A stretch of 64,000 bases of DNA. It comes from Juglans regia (lineage: Eukaryota; Streptophyta; Magnoliopsida; Fagales; Juglandaceae). The notes beneath the pieces were generated by a model. It was not told the origin of the DNA, made no database searches, and was given only the letters and a program-made list of their open reading frames with translations. This document shows, one piece after another, positions 23,642 through 35,546 of this stretch (within the stretch, counting starts at the first letter, position 1; the number at the start of each line of letters is the position of its first letter). The stretch is taken from contig NC_049904.1 in NCBI RefSeq assembly GCF_001411555.2, positions 23,077,370 through 23,141,369 of the forward strand, given 5' to 3'. The position numbers and the translations under genes are program-made.

Positions 23642-23885
23642 TCCACAAAATTCTTCCTTTGGCAGAGGTGTGGATCGAACCCAGTCCAAGCGGATTAAAT
23701 TGGAAGCCTCAATACCACTAAACCAATTAAAGGCTTATGGTTGTAAACAAACACAAAATAGTATAACCATTATAAAGTTTCCATAACTTCTCTCTTTCTA
23801 AAATAATTCACAACTTCCAAAATCAACCCAAAATATTACTAATAGATATAATATATAATTAATTATTTTGAAAATATTTTCAACA
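23642..23885 (-). repeat. Left LTR of copia B, third part
   Basis: From 23703 it aligns with 29113-29293 (CCTCAATACCACTAA to the terminal TTTTCAACA). About 60 bases at 23645-23702 are absent from the right LTR. The polypurine tract lies just beyond 23885. Confidence 0.88.
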
Positions 23886-24417
23886 ATCCCCTACCATTTT
23901 CAAGATACATCCTGGTTAGAATAGGAAAACGTATACATAAATGAAGGTGTTTTTTGGACTTGAACCTTCACATAGTGAAAATACATCAAAGCTAATCAGA
24001 ATGGCATAGTAGACATGCTTTGAACTAGCGATTCTATACAATTAGCCGGATATACCTCACAAATAAATTTACTTCTCTTTGGGTAGTTCATAAAAGCCGA
24101 CACGTGGATTGACCTTGTGTCTATATCCTGGATTCATGAGCGCTCTAGAGACAGCCTAATTCGCATAGGAGGCGGCATCACCCCCGACACTCATATAGGT
24201 AGACTTATCAAAAATGTCCTGTAACTAAACACTTTAACATAACCATGTTATAAGTCTATTAAGAGTTTATTGCTCAACCTCTACTTTTCATTACCGTACC
24301 AAGCACTTCTAACCTTGGAATGATTAAATTAGTTTGAAAACTAATTTTAATATCACAGTGGTTGCAAATCACGAACATATAATGTACTTTGCTCATTGAA
24401 CTCAAGTCTTGATATGT
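23886..24417 (-). other. Copia B 3' untranslated internal region
   Basis: Non-coding DNA between the end of pol and the 3' LTR, beginning with the polypurine tract. It resembles the fragment at 17150-17560, showing that two related copia elements landed close together. Confidence 0.7.
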
Positions 24418-27400
24418 TCAAGAGTTGAGTCGAGTTTTCATTATTGGTGATTTTATTGTATAGGCTTTAAACTCATCCCCTTTGATGTCTTCCAACATCA
24501 AATCTCTTGTAAGTCCTTTAGTTAACGGATTTACCAAATTTTGACAAGATCTCACAAAATCAATTGTAATTACTCAATCTGTGAGTAATTGCCTCACATA
24601 GCTATGTCGTAAAACAATATGCCTAGACTTGTCATTATATATGGGGCTACAGGCCCGCGGCAGTGTAGTCTGACTATCACAATGCAAAGATATTGGTGGC
24701 ATTGGTTTTGGCCAAATCGAAATCTCTATTAATAAGTTTTTCAGATACTCTACCTCTTTGCTACAAGAAGCCAATGCTATAAACTCTGCTGCCATGGTAG
24801 AGTCAGTTATGCATGTCTGCTTCTTTGATCCCTAGGAGATTGCTCCTCCACCAAGGGTGAATATTCACCCACTAGTTGATTTGTGATCATCATGCTCAGT
24901 TATCCAACTACCATCTGTATATCCTTCTACTACCAAAGGAAATCCGCTGTACTCAATATCATAATTTATGGTATTTCGTAAATATTTTAAAATTCTTTGT
25001 ACAACTATCTAATGAATATGACTTGGGTTACTAGTGTACCTACGAAGTTTGCCCACTGCAAATGCAATATCAGGTCCAGTACATGTCATAGCATACATTA
25101 GAAAACCAATAACTCTAGCATATTCAAGTTGATCCACTCCTCTCCCAGTAATAGGATATAATTTTAAATTTGAATCATAAGGTGAAGCCATGGGTTTGCA
25201 ATCAAAGTGATTAAACTTTTTCAATATTTTTTCAATATAATGTGATTGGGTTAGAATTATACCATTATTATTTCTCATAATTCTAATACCCAAAATCACG
25301 TTTGCAATACCCAAATCCTTCATATCGAAATTTGATGACAAAAATTTTTTAGTACTTTCAATGCTCATATTTTCAATGCCGAAAATCAACATGTCATCGA
25401 CATATAAGCATATTATAACACATTTATTTCCATTGAACTTACTGTAGACACATTTATCAGATTCATGTATCCTAAAATCATTTTTCAATACAGCTTTATC
25501 AAACTTTTTGTGCGATTGTTTTTGTGCTTGTTTGAGTCCATAAAGTGACTTAACCAATTTACAAATTTTATGTTCTTGGCCAAGCATGACAAACCCCTCG
25601 GGTTGTTCCATGTAAATTTCTTCTTCTAATTCACCATTCAAGAAGGTAGTCTTAACATCCATTTGATGGATTTCAAACTTGTAGATGGCTGGTAGGGCAA
25701 TCAAAGTTATGATAGTAGCAATCCTAGCAACTGATGCGTAGGTATCAAAATAATCTAACCCTGCCTTCTGGGTAAAACCCTTTGCTACTAGTCTTGCCTT
25801 AAACTTTTCAATTGTTCCATCTATTTTTAGTTTCCTTTTAAAAATCCATTTGCAACAAATAGGTGTCGAACTAGGGGATAAATCTACTAATTTCCAAGTA
25901 TTATTACCCATGATTGAATTCATTTCATCATTAATAGCTTCTTTCCAAAAAGCTAGATCCTGAGACTTCATAGCCTCTTCATACATCAAAGGATCATTTT
26001 CAACATTAAGTGTAATCATGATTTGGTTACAAGATGAATTTCTTGTACCCTCTACCAAGTACACAATAAAATCTGGTCTAAATGACTTTTCAGTTCTGAC
26101 TAGTTTACTCCTTCTTGGTTCAATTGGTTAACCAAATTCACCATTATTTTCAAGTGATCTATCTAATTCCACTATTTTATTATTAAAAAGTGGAATTGCA
26201 CTTAATCTATTTTCAAAAAATTCAGCATCCCTGAATTCAATCACTATATTGACATCAATAGAACCGTTAGGTTCCACAACTAGGAATCTATAGCCAACAC
26301 TATGATGTGCATAACCTAAGAAAATGCATTCAATGGCTCTTTGTCCTAACTTCGTTATCTTAGGTTCAGGTAATCTAATTATGGCTCGACAAACCCAAAC
26401 TTTAAGATGATTCAAGTTTGGTTTTCATTTCTTCCATAGTTCAAATGGAGAAACTTTAGTTTTCTTGTGGGGCATTATGTTCAAAATATAGCATGTTGTT
26501 AGCATAACTTCTCCCAAAAAACTATTGTTTAAACCAGAATTAGTAAGCTTGGCATTGACCATCTCTACTAGAGTTCTATTTTTCCTTTCCGCCACTCCAT
26601 TTTATTGTGGAGTGTAAGCCATAGTAGTTTCATGAATAATGCCTACAGATTCACAATAAGCAGGAAAGTGATATTCACCTCATTTATCGGATCTAAGACA
26701 TTTTATTTTGACGTCACATTGATTTTCTACTTCATTTTTACATGCCTTAAAATTAACGAAAACTTGGTCTTTCGAATGCATCAAATAAACATAACAATAT
26801 CTAGAGAAATCATCTATAAAAGTCACAAAATATCTTTTACCTCCTCTAGTTGGCGTGCTATGCATGTCACATACATCACTATGTATTAATTGCAATAAAG
26901 ATGAAGTTTTTTCAACTCTAGAAAAAGGTTTTCTTGTAATTTTTGTTTGCATGCATATTGTACATTTATCTATCATATCTTTGGCATATTAGGAATTAAA
27001 CTTAAATTAACCATGCCATCAAGCTTTCTAGCATGAATATGTCCTAAACGACAATGCAATAAAGAATATGAATCAAGCATATAAGCAAAAAAATTCACTT
27101 TATTATTAATATTGAGTTTGAACATACTTTCACTCAGATATTCCTTCCCCACAAAATTACCCCATTTGGTCAAAACAAATTTATCTGACTCAAAGACTAA
27201 TTTAAACCCATACTTATTCAGAAGATTACCAAATACAAGATTTTTTCTAACTTCTGTTACATGATATACATCCTTAAGAGTAAGCACTTTTCCAGAAGTG
27301 AACTCCAAATCTATTTTGCATTTGCCTTTAACTGTAGCAGCGGATGAATTTTCAATGTAGATAACGCATCCATCTTCTTCCGACTCATACTTTTTAAACA

Positions 27401-28364
27401 AACTCTTGTATTTACAAACATGTCTTGTTGCTCCTGAGTCAATTCACCAAGAGTTGTCTCCTTCGAGAATATTGACCTCAGAAATCATGGCCATAAAATT
27501 CTCTTTGGAGTTAGAGTTTTGTTGTTTCTTTTTAAGAAAATGACAATCTCTTTTGTAATGGCCTGTCTTTCCACAATGAAAGCAATTTACACTCAGTTTC
27601 TTCTTATTCTTGCCTTGGAAGTAACTTTGTTTTCTTCCAAAGTTATTCTTTCTCTTCCGGTCTTCATATCTTGATTGCTTGGGTTGTCCAATTTTGTGAG
27701 TCTTCCATTCCTCTACCATATGCATATTGGAGGTCAAAGAGTCACGCTCTTCTTTATCATCTCTGAGCCTGATTTCCTCTTCTATACGAAGATGTTGGCA
27801 TAGATCTTCCAAAGACATTTCCTCATTTCTATGCTTTAGACTTCTTTTGTAATCTTTCCATGATGGAGGAAGTTTATCGATAATGGATGAAACCGATATA
27901 CAATCATTCATCTTCATACTGTGTTGAGTGAATTGATCAAGAATATGCATAATTTCATTGAATTGTTCAACAATAGGCTTAGAGTCTACCTTTTTATAAC
28001 TAAAAAATTCGGTAGCAAAAATATTCTTACTTGTAGCATCTTCTAAAAGATACTTAGCCTCAAGTACGTCCCACAGATCCTTGGCGGTTGCTTTATTCTG
28101 GTACACGTCAAACAATGTGATAGAAATTGCATTGCAAATGTGACCCTTGCAGATCTAGTCATCTTGTTCCCCTTTGATTCTTGCCCGACTTTGAGCAATT
28201 GTCTCATCCTCATTTGTAGACAGCCTGGGAGTGGTTAGAACATAAACCACTTTAAGACTGGCTAGGAGAAAGTGCATCTTCTTTTGCCAACGTCGAAAAT
28301 TGGCTCCATCAAAACGTTTGAGTTTAACAAATTCTGCAGCAAACTCTCTCAAACTATGTGCCAT
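24418..28364 (-). pseudogene. Copia B gag-pol polyprotein, broken
   Basis: Gag starts MAHSLREFAAEFVKLKRF at 28364 (reading left). A stop occurs at 28155-28157, then gag continues with the CCHC knuckle CFHCGKTGHYKRDC (about 27575). A stop falls just before the protease motif IDSGATRHVC (27440). GAG-pre-integrase LLHCRLGHIHARKL, then a frameshift near 26975. Integrase: CTICMQTK, HSDVCDMHS, and YTPQ-stop-NGVAERKNRTLVE. RT from about 26060 ([26 protein letters not shown], catalytic YVDDM at about 25400). RNase H part MAAEFIALASCSKEVEYL (24795) and the tail NPLTKGLTRDLMLEDIKGD. Several stops and at least one frameshift make it non-functional. Confidence 0.9.
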
Positions 28365-28389
28365 TAGTAATCAAATATTATCTTAAGAT

Positions 28390-29293
28390 TGTTGGACAAA
28401 TGGGGGTTGCAAAACAATAAATAATGAGAGAAAGTTTGCTTCAAGGCTTGTTACAATATCGCTTTCCTTTAGATAATATTCACCCCCACCAATAACGGTA
28501 TGCACACGGGTTACAAGCGAATTTGCCTCTTTGAGATACAATGAAGTCCAGAATAAGTATGTTTGTCTAACTGCATTATGCACACACGAAATTAGACTCC
28601 GAATACTCTCAGATTTTGTTATTCAACCAAGAAGTTAGAAATCTGTTCTCTTGAGAACAAACAGATTCTAACAAATTCTAACAAGTTTTGAAAAAATAAA
28701 AAACTTGGGGAGAGAGAGAGAGAATTCGAAGTTCTATTCTGGATACTCAAATTGCAGGCCAATGGGTCTATTTATAGATGAGCAAAGGTTGTGAACAAAA
28801 AGTTATTACTTTTCGTATTTCTGAAAACTGTTCGGAATATTTATATATATTGTGTCTGTTGCCATATCACACAACAATTGGACTTGGTCCAATGGTTGCC
28901 TTGCTTCCAAATCAACTGGTTGGCACTAGTTCAAATCACCGCATGCACGCTTGGGAAATTAAATTTTTCTTTCCTATGCGTCGCAGCACCTCACGCATGG
29001 AGACCCTCGTCCCAGCGCCTCGTGCACACCCGCATCAGTGCGTCGCGCCCTTCAGCCCATGCATTGCGCGCCTTCCGCATGCCTCTTGGAGAGGCCTCTG
29101 CATAAATCAACAAGCCTCAATACCACTAAGCCAATTAAAGGCTTATGGTTGCAAACAAACACAAAATAGTATAACCATTATAAAGTTTCCATAACTTCTC
29201 TCTTTCCAAAATAATTCACGACTTCCAAAATCAATCCAAAATATCATTAATAGATATAATATATAATTAATTATTTTGAAAATATTTCCAACA
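28390..29293 (-). repeat. 5' LTR of copia B (intact copy)
   Basis: 904 bp, TG...CA ends (plus orientation TGTTGGACAAAT to TTTCCAACA). It serves as the reference empty site for both insertions in the other LTR. Confidence 0.92.
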
Positions 29294-29298
29294 TAATG

Positions 29299-29840
29299 TT
29301 GGTCATATGTACATTAGCAAACACAAACACAAACATATGGGTAGTGGTACCACAGCTTAAGAGGTAAAAGGCCTGCATTCTTTTATGTTTGGCTATATGC
29401 ATGTATGCTATATGCTATGGGTTGTCCTTGCCAATACAAGTAGACAATAAATGTTGAGCATCTCTTGTTAGCTTGAACATTGACCTTATTATGACCCACT
29501 CTGAATTTTAAAGAACCTGCTGATTGGTGTGATCCATCTTATTATGATGGATCACACCAACTTAATCTCCTCTCACATATGGAATGTGACAATGGCCAAG
29601 ATGGTTGACATAGTGGTTATTTATACTATCATCACGTTGAACCCGAAAGTAGTCCATATTGTGTCCATGTCACCAAGTGAGATGCTCAATATATGAGATT
29701 ATGATTACTACAGTGGAAAAATTGAAACTTCAAAATGTAGCATGGTGTTGTATGTTGAGGAAACTCTTTTTGGTTGTGGATAGTGTATAAGCTTATTCAT
29801 TTACTTTTCACTTCTTGCTATTAAATTATAAGTCAAAATT
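29299..29840. other. Intergenic sequence with a small perfect hairpin
   Basis: No gene seen. Arms 29524-29538 (TTGGTGTGATCCATC) and 29546-29560 are a perfect 15-bp inverted repeat with a 7-base loop. Confidence 0.6.
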
Positions 29841-32520
29841 CTGTTAGTCAGTTATGTTAGTTAGCTAATCAGTCTGTTAGTCAGTTATGTTAGTCTCTTA
29901 GTCTGGTATATGTGTATAAATAGAGGTCTGATTCATGTAAAATAAATCAATCAATACAATGCAAGTTCTTCATTTTTCTCTCCAATATTTTCTCTCTGTT
30001 TTCCTACAATTCTTTTCTTCATATTCTGATATGGTATCAGAGCAATAAACTCTGATTTTGTTCCAATTTTTTTCCTCTCTAATATTTCCGCACAAACACT
30101 TCTATGACAAACAATTCTATGTTTGAGGATTTTTCCAATCCCTATTTTCTCCATCATGGAGAAAGCCCTGGTTTGATCTTGGTCTCTCAGCCTTTGAATG
30201 GTGAGAACTATTATACGTGGAGCAGATGAATGTTGACAACTCTCAATGCCAAGAACAAGGCGAGGTTCGTGGATGGAACATTCTCTCAACCTCAAAATCA
30301 ATCTAATCCACTGTATATTCTGTGGTTTCGTTGCAACAACATGGTTCTTTCATAGATTCTTAATTCTCTTACAAGAGAAATTGCTACCAGTGTCATTAGC
30401 ACTTCAATTGCTGAAGAAGTATGGAGGAATCTGAAAACAAGATTCAGTCAAGGTAATGGTCCTAGCTTATTTCAACTCAAGAAAGATCTTGCTTCATTAG
30501 TTCAAGATCAATCTTCAGTAAGTTCCTATTACACGAAATTGAAAGCTGTATGGGATGAGTTTTCCACTGTGAAACCAATTCCTAATTGTTCTTGTAATCC
30601 AGGCTGTTCTTGTGGAGCTTTAAAGACAGTAATTGATCAACATAAAAAAGAATATGTTGTTCAATTTTTGATGGGTCTAAATGACTCTTTTACACACATT
30701 CGAGGGCAAATTCTCTTAATGGATCCAATGCCATCCATTGATAGAGTTTTATCCCTTACTTTACAAGAAGAGAAGCAAAGAAAGGTGGTGGGATCATCTT
30801 TGATGACTGAAACTGCTGCTTTGTTCAGCAAGAATGTTAATCTTCCTGGCACAATGATCAAGAATTATCAGAAGCAACGTCCTAAGCCAATTTGTACTCA
30901 TTGTGGTCTTACTGGGCATACAGTTGATAGATGCTACAAGTTACATGGATATCCACCTAGATATTGTTAGAATCCAAGAACCAAAACATCTTCTGTACAT
31001 CAAGTTTCATTATCTTCCACTGGTTTTGATGAAGCATCCATGGCTTCAGATTCAACTCTTCATTTTCCTTTCACCAAAGAACAATGTCAACAACTTCTTT
31101 CCTTTGTACAACCTTCCTCAACTCAGCCTACAGCAATGAATGCTAAGAGCAACTTACCTTTTGTTTCAAATTCTTGAGTCTATCTGGTATGATTAATTCA
31201 CCTGATTTTGTTTCTAAGCAATCAAATTCCTGGATAATTGATAGTGGTGCTAGTGATCATATGGTCAGTTCTATTTCGCATTTCACTACAATTACCTCTG
31301 TTATAAACACTTCAGTAAAGTTACCAAATGGAACATGTGTCCATGTCACACACGTTGGAAATGTAAAACTTTCAGACTCATTAGTTCTTCATAATGTTTT
31401 ATATGTTCCATCTTTTTCTTTTAACCTCATCTCAATCAAAAGGCTCATAGAAAATTCTTGTTGTTTTATGTTTCTTTCTCATTCTTGTTTCATACAGGAC
31501 CTACACTCATGGAAGATGATTGGAGTGGCTAAACAAGTAGCTAGGTTATATTTGTTACAACCATCTGTTATGAATTCTAGTGTATTTTCTGCTGTAAATC
31601 TTTCTTCTTTTGATCTTTGGCATTTTAGGCTAGGCCATCCCTCTCTCAACAAGATTCAAACACTACAAAAGTTGCTGCCTGATATACATACTCCTTCAAA
31701 TTTCAATTGTAATAGCAGTCCATTGGTAAAACATAAAAGATTGCCATTCAATACTAGTCATTCCTTCAGAAATAAAATCTTTGACTTGATACATTGTGAT
31801 ATTTGGGGTCCCTTCTCTGTTGAGTCAATTTTTAGATATTTTCTTACAATTGTGGATGATCATTCACATTGTACTTGGGTATATCTAATGAAAAATAAAT
31901 TTGACACTCGCTCTCTAATTCAATCATTTTTTAAGCTCATAGAGACACAATTTGATATTCATATCAAAACTATGAGGACTGATAGAGGGGCTGAGTTTGA
32001 TATGCCAGATTTTTATTCTTCTAAAGGAGTCCTACATCAACAAACATGTGTTGCTACACCTCAACAAAATGGTGTAGTTGAGCGTAAACACCAACATCTC
32101 TTAAATGTGGCAAGATCTCTTAGATTCCATGCAAATTTACCTCTTGTATTCTGGAGTGAATGTGTTCTCACAGCAGCCTACTTAATAAATAGAACACCCT
32201 CTCCTCTACTATACAATAAAACACCATATGAGGTATTATTCTCAAAATCACCAAGTTATTCTTATCTTAGAGTATTTGGTTGTCTTTGTTTTGCATCAAC
32301 CTTATCTCATAATCGTTCTAAATTTGCACCTAGAGCTCATCCTTGTGTTTTTCTTGGATATCCATATGGCACCAAGGGATACAAACTCTATGATTTAGAA
32401 ACAAATGCCATCTTCTTATCTAGAGATGTCATTTTTCGAGAATCTGTTTTTCCTTTCAAAACTGGACATGATCTCTCTACTCAGTCAATAGTCATACCTG
32501 CTTATCTTTTAATATGCTGC
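29841..32520 (+). mobile_element. Ty1-copia retrotransposon C, 3'-truncated
   Basis: A short 5' LTR (about 29841-30030, beginning near TGTTAGTCAGTTATG) with TATA box TATAAATAG at 29915-29923, then the Met-tRNA primer site, gag, protease and integrase in one direction. The sequence diverges from copia after the integrase C-terminal region near 32500. RT, RNase H and the 3' LTR are absent, so no TSD can be shown. Confidence 0.88.
30032..30043 (+). other. Primer-binding site of copia C
   Basis: TGGTATCAGAGC, same as in copia A, two bases after the LTR. Confidence 0.92.
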
Positions 32521-32529
32521 TTATCTTAA
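30104..32529 (+). pseudogene. Copia C gag-protease-integrase, truncated and broken
   Basis: Begins MTNNSMFEDFSNPYFLHHGE, with the gag phrase LVSQPLNGENYYTWS, followed by a TGA. Further gag (EEVWRNLKTRFSQGNGPSLF; CSCNPGCSC insert) and the knuckle CTHCGLTGHTVDRC (30894-30935), with a stop at 30968-30970. The protease motif [13 protein letters not shown] is at 31230. GAG-pre-integrase [16 protein letters not shown], integrase [24 protein letters not shown], and [17 protein letters not shown] (32050-32100), ending after [18 protein letters not shown]. The last residues to 32529 are foreign sequence. Typical RE1-like architecture, lacking RT. Confidence 0.9.
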
Positions 32530-32751
32530 GGCATTTCCTGACTGTGGTTTTGCTGTAACGATGTTAGGTTCAGGGATTATAATGATGCCTGCTGGAAGGG
32601 TTGTGCTATGTTCCCACGCAATACAAGGAAAATTGATCACTTAAAGGTACTTTTTGAATTTATGCCTTAATATTATACTTTGGGGCTGGAAGAGGGGATG
32701 AAGCCATTGGTCCGTATAGCATAGCTATCTGTGTATCATATTAACAATTTT

Positions 32752-32785
<34 letters not shown>

Positions 32786-32885
32786 CTTCTTTGACATTCT
32801 TTGGATAATAGTCTAATAGATACATAGTTGCATCTTCTATTTTTCTTTTCTTTTGGTTCCGAGTATTACCTTGTGAGGCATTTGA

Positions 32886-32932
<47 letters not shown>

Positions 32933-33331
32933 CTGTTATTTAATACTCGAGTTATCAGTGAAAAATTTCAGTTGGTAACAATGGGGGGTGCTATGGAGAA
33001 CATGCCAAGTTTCTGTTTTGAAATCAGTTGATCCGAGGTGAGAGTGAAATGCCAAGCATCTATTTTATTGGCTGAGTATTCAATGTTTCTATTTGTTGTG
33101 AACCATGTGAACCACAGTACTCCTTGATGAAGAATAGCCCACAAGATGCCATTTCTCCAAAGAAATCAATGGCACGCTGAACGAAAAAGCATTATTTAAT
33201 CACAATAACAGCTTCTTCATTTTAGTGAGTTGACATATGCTCGGTTGGGACTTTACAATTGAAATAACTGACCGATGAAGGCATATGTTATGGTTATGGT
33301 GACATGGTACGAATGCTGAGATTAAGGAGTG
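32530..33331. other. Intergenic sequence with exon-like patch and simple repeats
   Basis: About 32568-32646 (plus) can be read as FRDYNDACWKGCAMFPRNTR followed by KIDHLK and a GT, which looks like an exon I cannot identify. TA run at 32754-32783 and TC run at 32888-32925. No complete gene. Confidence 0.35.
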
Positions 33332-33539
33332 GTTTGGATTTAGAGATAAGTTGAAATAGATTGAGATGATTTGTGAATAATAAAATAAAAATTAAATTAT
33401 TTATTATATTTTGTGTGGAAAGTTAAAAAAATTGTTTAAAAATTTGAAAAAGTTAAATTATTTATTATATTTTATGTGAAAATTTTAAAAAATTGTAATA
33501 ATAAGATGAGATTAATTAAAATGAATTTTAAATGCAAAC
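33332..33539. mobile_element. AT-rich MITE-like element
   Basis: Left end GTTTGGATTTAGAGATAAG and reverse complement of the right end GTTTGCATTTAAAATTCAT match at the first dozen positions, forming an imperfect inverted repeat around about 170 bp of A/T-rich DNA. No coding potential. Similar tracts occur near 5035, 12830 and 53570. No clear TSD. Confidence 0.5.
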
Positions 33540-33639
33540 GAGAACTAATTATTGCAATGAAATTGCAGGATGGAGCAACAACTGAATGCTCTCTAGGATT
33601 CTCAGGAACATTAAACAAGCAATGAGAATGCAATATATA

Positions 33640-34600
33640 CACTACAAAAAAAGTAAGAATTGCCGGCGTTTATATTACCGGCGGTTGTTTATGCGCCGGT
33701 AAAACTATAATATTGCCGGCGCTTATTGTTTACGTCGGTAAATAATTGAATTTCCCGGCGTGTTTATTTTTGTATGCCGGTAAATTTATATAGCTTTGGC
33801 GGCGTTTACAAAAACGTCGAAAATATATCAATTTTACGCCGGTAAATTAGTTGTTTCCCGGCGTTTATATTTTTACGCCGGTAATAATATAGCTTTGGCG
33901 GCATTTAAAAAAACGCCGAAAAGTTATCAAATTTACACCGGTAAATTATTTAGTTTTTTGGCGTTTATATTGTTACATCAGAAATAATATATAGCTTTTT
34001 CGGTGTTTAACAAAACGCCGACAATTGATCAATTTTACGCCGATAAATTATTAAGTTTTTCGACGTTTATATTGTTTAAAAAAAGGCCTACAATTGATCA
34101 ATTTTACGCTGGTAATAATATATAGCTTTGACGGCATTTAAAAATATTCCAACTATTGATCAATAGACTTCAATAATAATTTTTCTTTATAAATCACTGA
34201 TTGATCATTCAAAGAATGGGTCATGAACCAAACTAGTAAAAGACATCTTACTAAGAATCACAACTTCCAAAAAGAGTAGTAAAATTCTTTATCAAAAAAA
34301 AAAAAAAGAGTAGTAAAATTAATGCATAATCCACCACTTCATCTAACACCTTGACTTCAAAACTTTTATAATCTGTTCCAATTCCAACTTAGCAAAATGG
34401 AGCAAACGTCGATATATGACATAACCATAAATATTACCTCAATTAAGGAAAGTTAAAAATATCATTAAACTAAAATATTAATATAATTTACGATTCTTCA
34501 CTTATAATCCCCTCAATCATCGTCCTCGTCGTTCTCTTCCTCTTCTTCATCTCAACCCAATACCTGTGTCCGCTCCTGCATGTAAATTATTCAAAGATGG
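33640..34600 (-). mobile_element. CACTA (En/Spm) transposon terminus with subterminal repeats
   Basis: Starts CACTACAAAAAAAGTAAG, the hallmark CACTA terminal sequence, followed to about 34140 by many short inverted and direct subterminal copies of GCCGGCGTTTATATT / ACGCCGGTAA type motifs, which decay with distance from the end. A minus-strand acidic tail (DEEEEENDEDDD then stop, about 34506-34560) may be the end of an element-encoded protein. No second terminus is found, so the copy is truncated near 34.6 kb. Confidence 0.75.
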
Positions 34601-34754
34601 TTAAACCATTAGAATGGTCGAAATCAAAGTATTTCAAGTGAATATTACGACCATATAGAATAAAAATCACAAGGAATATATAATTTGAATTTAACCCAAA
34701 ACAAAGCTAGGAGTAATCTAACTAATGTTAATGTATTTACTCTAATTTTAAAAG

Positions 34755-35045
34755 CGAATTAATGTGTGAACTACAGCCTGCCCTGCTCAAAACCCTCCAC
34801 CTATCCTGCTCGATCCCAATATTTTTCATCTCTAGGGAGTATATTTAAAAATAAATAATACCACTTATAATTTTATTTATATTCTTACTCATAAAACTTA
34901 TTTTATTAATTTATTTTTATTTTAAATTCAAATTTTAAATTTTATAATCTTTAACATTAAAATAAATAAAGGCTTTCTAAGTTTATCAAGTGCTCTACTT
35001 TGCATTGGGCGGCGACTTGGAAAAGCCGGAGCACACCATTTCCAA
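34755..35045 (+). pseudogene. CNL relic: upstream sequence and start of coiled-coil domain
   Basis: Bases 34981-35045 (GTTTATCAAGTGCTCTACTT, then GGGCGGCGACTTGG and GAGCACACCATTTCC) align with the early coding region of the CNL copies (for example 2526-2595). Upstream, 34765-34830 (GTGTGAACTACAGCC...CAAAACCCTCC) matches 38942-38990, which precedes copy 2. So a fourth CNL once began here; it is cut off by the hAT element that starts at 35046. Only about 20 codons survive, with small deletions. Confidence 0.65.
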
Positions 35046-35513
35046 TAGGGGTGTAATCAGTCCGGTTCGGTTTGATTTTGGACAAAACTTAGAACCGAAC
35101 CGGTATGTACCAGTTTTGCATTTTACAAAACCGATTACGCACCAGTTATCCTCTTAAACCGGTACTTGCAGTTTTACCGATTTCCGTTCCGGTCCAGTCC
35201 GATTTTCCAATTTTTTTAAAATGTAAGTTTGATAGTTTGTCATATGTCAGTGCATGCAAATTACTATATGATTCTTAATTGATTTTGGTAGTTTTGTGCC
35301 ACATTTTAAGATGTTTTAGTTCTCGTTACCTATTCAAACTTAGAGATGATTTTGTTTATACAGATAGTGATTATGATGAAAATTGTTACAATGTTGTTCA
35401 ATCAATACAATAATTTCCTGGGCACAGCTGAAAAATCAGGAAGTGACCATGTACCATGTTTGAAATATTTGTGAATTGGATGCCATTTAATTGTAATTTA
35501 CTACATATTGACA

Positions 35514-35546
<33 letters not shown>

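Larger units (their letters stand above)
17921..29293 (-). mobile_element. Ty1-copia LTR retrotransposon B with nested insertions in its 3' LTR
   Basis: The outer boundaries are fixed by a perfect 5-bp TSD, TAATG, at 17916-17920 and 29294-29298. Each outer end has the copia-type terminus (TGTTGGACAA on the left, TTTCCAACA on the right). The right LTR is intact (28390-29293). The left LTR is cut into three parts by two younger elements (18515-19218 and 19317-23632). The interior (23886-28389) has minus-strand gag-pol and a polypurine tract (minus AAAATGGTAGGGGAT) beside the left LTR. No Met-tRNA primer site is visible inside the right LTR; gag begins only about 25 bases from it, so the leader is probably deleted. 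Confidence 0.93.

Noticed and set aside
32736..32933. Open frames with RERERE or SLSLSL runs
   Set aside because: Produced by the TC microsatellite.
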